A stretch of 64,000 bases of DNA from Isoetes taiwanensis (taxonomy: Eukaryota > Streptophyta > Lycopodiopsida > Isoetales > Isoetaceae), in the NCBI GenBank assembly GCA_021234155.1, contig JAJEKV010000003.1, forward strand, positions 23,842,874 to 23,906,873. The letters are read 5' to 3'. Both the position numbers and the translations under genes were made by a program. Of this stretch, positions 46,956-55,931 are shown piece after piece; the stretch's first letter is position 1; every line of letters starts with the position of its first letter. Below the pieces are notes generated by a model. It was not told the origin of the DNA, searched no databases, and saw only the letters and a program-made list of their open reading frames with translations.

Positions 46956-48478
46956 ATGTATTATATAACATGCCATTAAAAGCTCTCTGTTTTTCTTTTT
47001 TTTTAAACCTTTGATAACCAAATGATTTCTAACTCAGTTATTCGTTTTGATAGTAGAATAGAATAGAATAGAATAGGGTTTTAGCGTCCACGGAGATCAA
47101 CTGGCCTATGGGACCCAAACAAAAAGAGAGCAGTAAGCGTATTACTGACAGGATTAAAAAACCCTCGCCCCGAAGGGTTTTCGAGGGAAAAACCTTAGCA
47201 GTAATAAGCATGCTGGCATACTGTACAATTGCATAGGACAGTTCAATACCGTCCCGTAGGACACAAACGAGTCCGTGCATCCATAATCTCCTGGAGGTAT
47301 GACCCCAACAAACCCACTGACGCCGTAGTCAATAACTGATGCAACGGCTGGCCAGGCACTAGTAATCGAACATATCGCTCTCGGATATGGGCAAATGCTA
47401 GGCAGATCTGGAGGGCATGACATTCATCCTCAATCGTGCCCTAGTGGCAACAGTGGCAAAGCCTTTGCTCTCGTGCTTCCCGAGCCCAACGCCCTGTTTC
47501 AATGCGAAGGCGATGTGCACCCGTGCGAATGGAAGCTATAAGTCTGCGCTTCTTCATGCAGCTGGGTGTACAAGTACTGGTGTGGGCCTCTTGTGAGCCT
47601 AGGATTGACTTGCTGCTGATAGTGTGCCAGCTTAACGTGCGTCAGAGCCTCTGCATCCCAGAGCTTGTGAAGGAAAGTAGCATCTAGGTACAGTTTAAGT
47701 GCCTCGCGATCTTTCTTTATCCTGACCTGGACGCATCTGTTGGCCTGCATCCCCCAGCGTGAGAACCACTGAGCTTGCTTGTCTTTCCAGCAGGATTTCA
47801 GGCGTTGGGGACCCATCGCCGTGGCCAAAGCAAGGTGGGGCAAGCGTGTATCAGCCATAGCGACCACCTTTTGGAAGTAAACGATATGGCGTTCCAATGC
47901 AGCCCGTTGAAGGGGTAGAAAGCCTGTCTCCTGGAGTAGGATCTGGTATGGAACTGTGGACTTCACCCTCAGGGCCCGTGCCAAGAGGTAAGAAGGCCTT
48001 CTGCACTTGTTCGAGGTCATTCCAGGTGTTGAGGGATATCACCCCCACACTTCTGCCCCATACAAAAGGACCGGCTCAACCAAGGCCCGAAACAAATGTG
48101 ACTGGTGGCCCCAGGCATACAACTCTGCCTTGTGGCTGTTGTTCTGCATGGCATATAGTGCTTTCCAACCCGCCGTGACCCGCAACCTGATAGCCGCATC
48201 CCAATGGGTGGTAGTTGAGAACTCAATCCCCAAGTACTTGTAGGTCGGAGCCACCTCTACCTCTTGCCCCTGGTAAGTGAATGTGGGAAGCCTTGTCTGA
48301 CGGGATGATGCAACTAGCAGCACCCTAGTTTTAGCCAAGTTAACTCGCAAGCCAGTGAATTGGCAAAAAGTGTCAAGAGCATCCAGGTGACGTTGCATGT
48401 CCTCTGGAGTATAGGCCATGAGGTTGACATCGTCAGCATATATGAGTTGCCGGATTGTGTGATGCATGAGATGTGCGT
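46953..48478 (-). mobile_element. LINE copy 2, 5'-truncated
   Basis: Same family as 7836-10650. It keeps the YADD palm ('QLIYADDVNLMAYTPEDMQ'), 'PTYKYLGIEFSTTTHWDA', 'ALVEPVLLYGAEVWG', a 220-bp section missing from copy 1 ('CWKDKQAQWFSRWGMQANRC'), a hairpin at 47158-47181 and a TAGAA tail at 47054-47076. The 5' end stops inside RT at 48478 and abuts gypsy RNase H sequence. The 3' end abuts the 280-bp repeat; no target-site duplication links the two flanks. A few frameshifts are present. Confidence 0.85.
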
Positions 48479-50190
48479 TCTAGTGACGAATGGATGTCTA
48501 GAAAGGGCATCAGCAACAACATTATGCTTGTCGGGTTTATAAACGACCTCAAAATCATATTCCTCAAGGATATCCATCCACCGTCTTTGTCTCAAATTGA
48601 GATGGGGTTGCGTGAAGATGTATTGGAGGCTTTGATTATCAGTGTCTAACTGGAATTGCCTTCTAAGTAAGTAATGCCGCCAAATGCGCAAAGCACGCAC
48701 AACGGCGAGCAACTCTTGGTCATGCGTGGGGTATCGCTGCTCAGCGTCATTCATCTTTCGAGAATCATAAGCGATAACCCGACCTTCTTGCATTAAGACT
48801 CCCCCTGTAGCGATTTTACTAGCATCTGTGGTAACCCACCTGTCCTTTTGAGGATCTGGCATTGTAAGAACAGGAGCTGTTGTCAAAGCATCCTTTAATG
48901 CTTGGAATCCGGCCTGTACCTTGTCTTTCCAATGTGCCATCTAATCCCTAACTTTATCATGCTTGGTCAGGTCGGTTAGAGGTGCGGCGAGCTTGGCAAA
49001 GTCCTTGACAAATTTACGGTAATAGCCTGCCAAGCCCAAAAAGCTGCGGACCTCAGACGCATTGGTTGGAATTGGCCATTCCTTGACTGCTTCAATTTTA
49101 GCGGGGTCGGTGGCTATTCCCTCTGCGGACACAATATGGCCCAGGTAATCTACCTTGGTGGTGGCAAAATGACACTTAGAGAATTTGGCGTATAATTGGT
49201 GGCGCCTCAATTTCTATAATGGCAACCGAAGATGCTGTTCATGATCCTCTAAGGTCTTACTATATATGAGGATGTCATCAAAGAATATGGTGACAAAATC
49301 GTCAAGGTACTCGCAGAAGACATCATTCATGAGCCTCATGAAAGTGGCCGGAGCATTGGTGAGGCCAAATGGCATCACTGAGAACTCGTAATGCCCATAA
49401 CGGGTCATGAAAGCGGACTTATGGATGTCATCCTCCTTAATTCTTATCTGGTGATATCTCGATCGAAGATCAATCTTTGTGAAATACTTAGCCCCTTGCA
49501 ATTGATCCATAAGATCATCTGCCCGCGGTAAGGCATACCGATTCTTAATAGTATGCTTGTTTAGCTGGCGGTAGTCAATGCACATTCTTAGGGTGCCATC
49601 CTTTTTCTTAACAAAGAGTATCGGGGCTCCAAAAGGTGAAACACTAGGCCTAATGAAGCCTAATTTGAGGAGTTCCTGCAACTGCTTCTTAAGCTCGGTC
49701 AATTCAGAAATACTCATCCGATATGGGGCCTTACTGGTAGGCTTGGTGCCTGGTTCTAAGGTAATTTCACATTCCACCCCTCTGAAAGGCGGTAGCCGAT
49801 GGATTTCATCGGGAAAAAGGTCATGGTATTCCCGAAGAACCACGGCTATTGCTGGAGGCAAGGCATCAAGGATCTCATCTTGTTTGGACTTAGCTTCCAT
49901 CGAAGCAAGTCGAATCATGCCTATGATATGTGATTTCCGGAGAGCCCTATGCAACTGGCGTAATGAAATACATTGCATAATAAGATCAACTGGGTTACCT
50001 GCTATAGTGATTCGGGCTCCATTGGCTGCATTGAAGGTGACCTCCCATTTCTCACAGTCAATGTTGGCTTTGGCAGCGGCCAAGAATTCCATCCCCACAA
50101 TGATATCATATCGGCCAATATCCATTATCTCTGCTCCGAGAGCAACATGTGCTCCTGGCAACTGAATATTCAGATTGATACGACGACCCA
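48479..50190 (-). pseudogene. Gypsy RT and RNase H
   Basis: After the protease end ('[11 protein letters not shown]') comes RT: '[20 protein letters not shown]', '[20 protein letters not shown]', '[12 protein letters not shown]', '[13 protein letters not shown]' and '[12 protein letters not shown]' (FFDD variant of YxDD). The next section shows '[20 protein letters not shown]' and '[17 protein letters not shown]', then RNase H with 'TTDASKIATGGVLMQ', 'YPTHDQELLAVV', 'LDTDNQSL' and 'HNVVADALSRHP'. The frame is continuous except for two in-frame TAG codons (49213-49215 and 48941-48943) and a frameshift near 50185. RNase H ends exactly at the LINE junction, and integrase is absent. Confidence 0.93.
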
Positions 50191-51655
50191 GGTGTGGCGT
50201 ATGGCCCCACTTGCCAACATAACTGGACGTGGCTTAGACCTCAAAGGGGTGATCTGTAAGGCCTCTGCCATTCTAGGAGATACAAAGTTATGAGTACTAC
50301 AAGTGTCCATCAGAATGATGAAGGGTTTACAATCTACTTGACCATCCATAGAGATGATAGAGGGCTGGTGGTTGGCTTGACCTGTTTCAATAGCAGCATA
50401 AATGTGAGACTCACCTGTTATATAGTCAGGCGCGTCATCCTCAGCAGCATTATCCGGGTCTTCCCAATCCATATCTGTTAGGGCAGCCTGCACTGTCTGT
50501 GTGATGTAGGGGCATCTTGCATGCGGTGCCCCGGGCGGAAGCACCAATAACAAGCCCGCTCGGGTCTCCTTAGGGATAGCTTGGAGGATATCTCTGAAAG
50601 CTCCTGCAGTGTTGGTGGGCTTCTCTGGCACAGTGAAGGAAACTTTCTTCTCAGTCTTCTGATATCCAGTAGAGGCGGGAGGCCCTGGACTGGGTGAGCA
50701 CCCTCTATAAGGCGTATACCCCTTGTTCTGAGTGAACGAAGAGGGTCGTGGCAGCTGGTACTTCGGGGTGTCCTCTTCTAGGCTAAGTGCTTTAGCCTCT
50801 GCTTCTACAACGGTCTTAGGGTCTATGGCTCGAACCATTTTCCTTATGGTAGGGGATAAGCCCTCTATATAGCCCTACGCTCATTTATCCCTGGGACGTA
50901 TAAGCGTAAGCGCATGAACTCATCTGTATAAGACTGGACAGTCATGTTTTTCTGCTCTAGGCAGTAGAAGGTTTGGATCTGTTGGAAACGATGGGCCTTG
51001 GGCACATTGTGACTTGAAGGCTTTAGCGAAGACTTTATAGCGGCACCTTCCCCTTGTGAGCCCATGAGAGCGGGCATATCCCTTCCACCAGATTCATGCT
51101 GACCCTGTAAGATTGGTGGTGGCAACCTTGCCGGTATCCTTGTCAGCCATTCTATATGACTTACCAAACTCCTTCATTTCGTCCAACCATGATTCCGCAT
51201 TTATTCCATTTCTGATTTTTCCTGAAAATTGTGCGAGCTTCCGGTTCTTCTAAATGCTAGTGATGGCCGAATCCACTGTTTTCTGATAATCCTTTTTGTT
51301 GGTTTTGGCATGGTTGGCTCGTCCTCAGAGGAATCAAAAGAGTCAGAGGACTCCGAGGTAGCATCCGAGGAAGAACTAGGGCGTGCCCTCTTAGATCGGC
51401 CTGCAGTGGCGGGCACAGGTGCAGGTGCAGGTGGCGGCTGCGGGTTCTGTGGAGCAGGAATCTCTGGTCCATACTCTTGTTGCATTTGAGATAGATTGAT
51501 TTACAATACGTAAGCTTGGAGCTCAGTAAGTTGTCGATTCATAATAGTGAGCTCTTGTTCCGGGGTAAGACGGCCTGGTTGCACATGTGTCGCCCAAGGG
51601 GGAGGGCGTGCACCGTCTAGATAGAACAAATCAAAGATAAACATACTCATTTAAG
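50170..51655 (-). pseudogene. Gypsy gag and protease
   Basis: The N-terminal part (51201-51655) has 'LTPEEQ'-like helices, a proline-rich stretch and an acidic serine run, then 'NAESWLDEMKEFGKSYRMAD'. The gag core follows as 'HRFQQIQTFYCLEQKNMTVQ' and 'YTDEFMRLRLYVPG' (50865-51167), and 'GLSPTIRKMV' leads into 50170-50838. The protease shows 'FIILMDTCSTHNFVSPRMAE', a retropepsin active site with Cys where Gly or Ser is usual. No CCHC knuckle is evident. At least two frameshifts are present. Confidence 0.8.
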
Positions 51656-51791
51656 TAATTATAACAAGAATTATACAACAGAGAAATATTTCCTTTCATT
51701 ATATCAAGGTCACGGTTACAAAGAAAAACATGTTAATTTAAACACAAAACTGAAGTTACATCTAGACAAGGAGGAGATCAAAACAAGTAGC

Positions 51792-52247
51792 TTAGGGCTG
51801 CATGAAGGGGTATAGGATAGAGTATCGAATACTCTCCCTCACTACTCGGACCACTTTGTACCTAGCCCAAGCTTGAATTATGACATACTGGAATTCCAAA
51901 GTAGGGCTGATGATTAGAAGACTAAAGAGATCTCGGAGCGCATAATATATCTGCCAAAGGTGATCATTAGCATTAGCAAAGGTTTCCTGCTTAGTACAAT
52001 CCCAATAATTCCAAGTTCGACAGAGTGTAATCTGTAAGTGTTCGAAAGCATGGTCGCGAAGGATGTTAACGATCTCGAAGCCCTTGATGGGGTCGTATGG
52101 CTCTCCCTCTTGTTCTTCTTCCCCTTCTTCTTCTTCCCCTTCTTCATCTTCGTATTCTTCATCTTCTTCTTCTTCCTGTTGTTCTTGTTCCTCTTCTTCT
52201 TCTTCTTCTTCTTCTTCTTCTGTAAGAAGGCAAGAGTGGATATACAA
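51792..52247 (-). CDS. Glutamate-rich ORF in the gypsy element
   Basis: 151 codons. After a 9-residue start it holds a run of mainly glutamate (about residues 10-45) coded by a CTT/TTC-type microsatellite. The second half is not low-complexity: 'GFEIVNILRDHAFEHLQITL' and 'QYVIIQAWARYKVVRVVRES' look like amphipathic helices. I do not recognise it. It lies between the SIM-containing ORF and gag, in the same direction. The acidic run may reflect slippage; the helical part suggests a genuine protein. Confidence 0.5.
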   Translation of the reverse strand: MYIHSCLLTEEEEEEEEEEEQEQQEEEEDEEYEDEEGEEEEGEEEQEGEPYDPIKGFEIVNILRDHAFEHLQITLCRTWNYWDCTKQETFANANDHLWQIYYALRDLFSLLIISPTLEFQYVIIQAWARYKVVRVVRESIRYSILYPFMQP

Positions 52248-52429
52248 TAAATGAATTGTTCCTTATACTTCAAACTCTAGAAAGAGAAAGATAAGTATTG
52301 TAGGAAAAAAATAAATTGCTTGTATTCAAAAGTGCATGAAAGATCAATGCAATATTACATATTGTTGAGTGGCCAAAGGCCATACTCCATATTGTCTGTT
52401 ACATCTAGCTAGGAGCTAGGCCCCGCATC

Positions 52430-53805
52430 TTAGTCCATTGATGTAGGAGGTGGTGGCGGCCGATGACGCAACAGGGTAACCCCTGGATCAACAGTGACAG
52501 ACGCAATGGAGGCAACCTCTTGAGGATAGGCAGCTACTAATGGGGGGGCCGTAAGGAGCTTCATGCTCATCCAGGGTGCTATGTCCTGGCCCAGGGCAGT
52601 AAGGGCGAAGTCCCAACGCACCAACACATAAGTGTGGACGCGGTATGGCAACTTCTTGTGCCCTGTCAAGGTGGACAAGGCACGGAGGCTCCACCACGAT
52701 GCCTCGGCATCTGGAGCCAGGTCTCGGGCCACAAAAAGGATCTGCCCCTGCCGAAAGGCTGATAGAAAGAAGCGGGTGTGATGGTTTCCCAATGCCTTCC
52801 CTTGTGGAGTAACCGAAGTGGTTATCTCCTTATCTAGGTCCATAGAGACCTCTTCCTCTTTAAGCTCTTCCTTCTCCTCCCTAATATGGGCAGGTTTATG
52901 ATAAAGATCTTCCCCTTCTTCATCTGAATCAGAGGGAATGTCAACTATGTTGATGTTTGGGACATGGGGTCCCATAGCCGTGAAGGCTTCCGGAGGAGGC
53001 TGAGATGGAGTATCTTGAAGTACAAGATCTCTAAGCCTAAGAAGAGTGTCAGCTGGCTCTATGGTCTGCTGGTGGAACTGAAGCAGATGCTGTACCTCGG
53101 GAGGGAGATCCACGGATGAGAAATCAATGAAATAATCCATGCAATACTCGACCAGCTCATAGAGGACTTGTAGCTTCTCTCGTCCCTTCAACCCGGCCAC
53201 TACATCGTATGTCCACAGAATATCATCCAAGAGGAGGAACTCCTGACCTTGGTGATATATAACTGGAAGGACATCCAATCCGGTTAAGCGTCTTCCCTGC
53301 TCCCGATGTGGCGGCTTTTCTTCGGCCAACTGCTTCCGTCGGACGAAGTCTTCTATCCCAATATACTCATCCTCTTCCTCATCCGACGAGTCAGGGACCT
53401 TGTCCTTTTCTGCTGGCAGGGTCCCATCCTCCACATACTGATCCATGAGGATGGCCAGAGCAAAGGCCACTTCAAGGAACTGCTGACCCTCATGCATGAC
53501 GACGGGTGGGTTACGGCCTCACCGAAGTTGGCCTTTAAGCACGTTGTATGCGTGGGTTGTCTCCTCCAAGCATCTCCCTCACCACAGCTCGCTCAATATA
53601 AAGCTGTGGGGGTTCTCCCAAAGGGATGCAAAGAGGAAGCATCTCCTCGGTGTAGAACTCTAAGAATCCAGCATAGTCAGGGTGACTCTGCATGTTGGAG
53701 ATGAGGTCTATCCGTTGGAGTAGGAAAGGCTGTAGGAGGTCGAAGGGGACTTGAGGGCCAGTGTTCTTCGTCTTGGTACCATTCAAGGAGATTGACGGTG
53801 GCCAT
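52430..53805 (-). pseudogene. Extra gypsy ORF with SUMO-interacting-like motif
   Basis: An ATG complementary to 53803-53805 ('MATVNLLEWYQDEEHW') appears to start it. A frame change leads to 'FDLLQPFLLQRIDLISNMQS' (53535-53786), and another to the 355-codon frame at 52430-53497. The whole would be about 450 residues. Near residue 190 of the last frame is 'NINIVDIPSDSDEEGED', a hydrophobic core followed by acidic residues as in SUMO-interacting motifs. The rest is helical and acidic, with a tail 'RHRPPPPP'. No known domain is recognised. It has no retrotransposon hallmark, so it is either a rapidly evolving element gene or captured host sequence. Confidence 0.5.
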
Positions 53806-54045
53806 TGGCACTGGAAAGGGTAGAGAAGGAGGGTGAACAGAAGGGTAAAAGATGAGAAATGAAACCCTAAAAAACGTTTTACCCTTTTTACTTTAGTGCT
53901 GACGTCAGCATCCCCATTTTAAATAATTATTAAAAATGGATTATTTTATTAGGAGTAATTATTTTGTAACAAAGGCACAATAGACAAAACTGGGATTGAT
54001 GTTAATCTATACAAAATTGTTACAAGGGATATGTCCGAAGACAAA
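53806..54045. other. Spacer between extra ORFs
   Basis: AT-rich, non-coding, 240 bp. It contains a CRE-like 'tgacgtcagca' near 53899. Confidence 0.5.
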
Positions 54046-54378
54046 CTAAAGAGGATCCCCCCGGATTCTCCAGGCAAGAGCTAAGTCCTTGGTCATAATC
54101 GTGACCCTCTGAAGTGCCTCCTCAAGTGCCAAAATAGCGAAGGTCTGGAAGCGGAGGTCGGTCTTGAACTCTTGCGCAATCTCTCTAACCAACCTCTGGA
54201 AGGGCAGCTTCCTCAGTAACAGCTCCGTGGTCTTCTGATATTTACGGATCTCCCATAAAGCCACGGTGCCCGGTTTGAAGCGGTGGGGCTTCCTTGAGGT
54301 AGCTGCCCTCTGAGTCGGGTCAGGCTTCTTGGGCAGAGTCTTGCCCTCGGAAGCTGGGTGGGGCCGTGCGGCGTCCAC
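54046..54378 (-). pseudogene. Histone H3-like domain, in frame after a TAG
   Basis: On the minus strand the frame runs directly on from the 290-codon ORF upstream. That ORF's TAG (54385-54387) is followed in the same frame by GAA CAA GTG and this segment; no ATG opens it. From '[20 protein letters not shown]' it matches histone H3 from about residue 37: '[20 protein letters not shown]', 'RFQ', then 'ALEEA', and after a gap '[17 protein letters not shown]' to the end. About 20 residues equivalent to H3 96-115 are replaced by Leu-Gln. This removes the end of helix 2 and the H3-H3' contact with Cys110 and His113. The sequence is closer to canonical H3 than to plant CENH3. The upstream region is basic but does not match the H3 tail. 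No host histone neighbours are present. Confidence 0.85.
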
Positions 54379-54384
54379 TTGTTC

Positions 54385-55257
54385 CTATCGTCGACTTGAG
54401 CTTGTGTGCTTCCCTATGCTCCCGACAACCTTTAGCTTTTCTTTATATTGGCTGTCGACCTTATGAGCTGTGGATTTCCTGCGTCTCTTGATGGGCGGCT
54501 TGTCCGCCTGGTCGGGCCCATGCTGGGTGTCTTGCTCTGTGTTGGGCTGCTGCTGCTGCGGGTCCGGGTTTTGTTGTTGCTCCTGCTGCTCCTTCTGTTG
54601 TTGCTCTTGTTGGGCCCTTTCTACCCATTCCCGGGCCTCTCGGGCTGCTGCCATGTCGGCTTCTACCTGAGCAAACCACCTAGCCGCGACCCTTCGGAGC
54701 AGCTCTTGATGATAGCAGTCTGGCTGGAGGTGCATATCCATCTGGACTGTTATCAGGTAATCCAGGCTAACATGTCCTAGGATCTCACCCCACGTGAAGC
54801 TTTGGGTAGCCTCATTCCGCTCATATGGGGGAAGTTCGAAAGGTTCGCAGTTTATGATGGCTCTCCCATCACCTAGGTAGATGTACTCACGGCCTCTGGC
54901 TGCGGTGTCTCCCCTCTCTATCTCCCGGATGTCATCCTCCCGAGCCAGTGCCCTGATGCGGGCTGCGCCTCTCCGAATGCCCTCCTCTTCTGAGTGTTCC
55001 TCACACTCAGGTGGATAGAACTTAACCAGTACCATAACCTGGTCGGGTTGCTCGACCATGGTATACGCCTGCCGTTGGAGGTTGAGCTTGATCAAGAAAC
55101 GTTCGGAGAGGTGGAATATAAGGTAGGATATCCTCAGACCATCACTGAAACGCTGCACCAACTCATTTAAAAGGATCTCAACCATATCAGAGTCGCTGGC
55201 TAGGTGTTCCCCAAGCAGGGCGTAGATCTGAGGTATGGTGAGGTTGGCGGGGCTCAA
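54385..55257 (-). CDS. Extra gypsy ORF, N-terminal part of the H3 fusion
   Basis: A 290-codon frame starting with ATG complementary to 55255-55257 ('MSPANLTIPQIYALLGEHLA'), the first ORF after the primer-binding site. Residues 1-80 are helical; 85-130 acidic and arginine-rich ('GIRRGAARIRALAREDD'); 130-200 contain 'YIYLGDGRAIINCEPFELPP' and 'SFTWGEILGHVSLDYLI'. Residues 200-255 form a probable coiled coil running into a Gln-rich tract, then 'PPIKRRRKSTAHKV', a likely nuclear signal. It stops at TAG, after which the same frame continues into the H3-like domain. I do not recognise the N-terminal part. With TAG read as sense, the product would be about 400 residues with H3 at its C-terminus. Confidence 0.6.
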   Translation of the reverse strand: MSPANLTIPQIYALLGEHLASDSDMVEILLNELVQRFSDGLRISYLIFHLSERFLIKLNLQRQAYTMVEQPDQVMVLVKFYPPECEEHSEEEGIRRGAARIRALAREDDIREIERGDTAARGREYIYLGDGRAIINCEPFELPPYERNEATQSFTWGEILGHVSLDYLITVQMDMHLQPDCYHQELLRRVAARWFAQVEADMAAAREAREWVERAQQEQQQKEQQEQQQNPDPQQQQPNTEQDTQHGPDQADKPPIKRRRKSTAHKVDSQYKEKLKVVGSIGKHTSSSRR

Positions 55258-55918
55258 AGTACCTTAGTATGGGCCATGGGTGAGGGCGTTGTCTGAAAGG
55301 GAGGCGGGAAGTGAGGCGCTAGGGTTTGGAGATGGCGTGGGCGCAAGCAAAGGCAAGGGTGTAAGCTCGGGTTCCGGTGGCTATGGCGGGCGGTTAGGGT
55401 AGGCGGGAGGAGGCGCAGGCGAAAAAAGAAACGACTCTCTTTACTTTCCAATTTAAAAAAAAAAAATTTTTGAAAACTTTTTTTTTTATACAGCATAAAT
55501 ACGCGCCAAATACAGTCGGGCGCAGGTCAGGTTATACACGTTTCTTTTGAGATTCTGGAGCGCCCAAACACGAGCAGCGCCCGAGTTGGGTTTTGGGCCC
55601 CTTGCTTGGCCTTTGGCTGCCAGGTGACGACTCCCCTAGAGTACTTGGACCGTGCCGGATGCACTGGAACAAAAATTTCATCGATCCGAGCTACGTGCGA
55701 AAGTTATAGCGATTTCAAAACCCGAACCTCTGGCTCCACTATCTGACCTTAACCACTCCACTAGAGAACACTTTTCTCCAGAACTAGGTCATTCCCCCCA
55801 TAACTAGGCCAACTAAGATGCTAACTACAGAGTTGGAATGCCCTAACCTATGAGAAAGTACCGTCAACTAACGAGTTAGGCTATGGCCAATGCACCGATT
55901 TTGGTCCACCAAAATCAT
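55258..55918 (-). other. Leader between primer-binding site and first ORF
   Basis: No coding signal. It contains long A and T runs (about 55452-55492) and 'ttttggtccaccaaaat' near the primer-binding site. Confidence 0.6.
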
Positions 55919-55930
55919 GCTCTGATACCA
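55919..55930 (-). promoter_or_regulatory. Primer-binding site (initiator tRNA-Met)
   Basis: The minus strand reads TGGTATCAGAGC one base after the LTR end, the same arrangement and spacing as at 39097. Confidence 0.9.
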
Positions 55931-55931
55931 C

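Noticed and set aside
48314-48478. C-terminal extension of gypsy RNase H
   Set aside because: The frame runs by chance into the LINE; the sequence is LINE RT read out of frame.
52038-52254. Plus-strand poly-Phe and poly-Ser frames
   Set aside because: They are the complement of the glutamate-rich microsatellite in the minus-strand ORF.
54046-54378. A centromeric histone (CENH3) gene of the host
   Set aside because: The loop and helix residues match canonical H3 better, about 20 essential residues are missing, and it lies in frame within a retroelement ORF.
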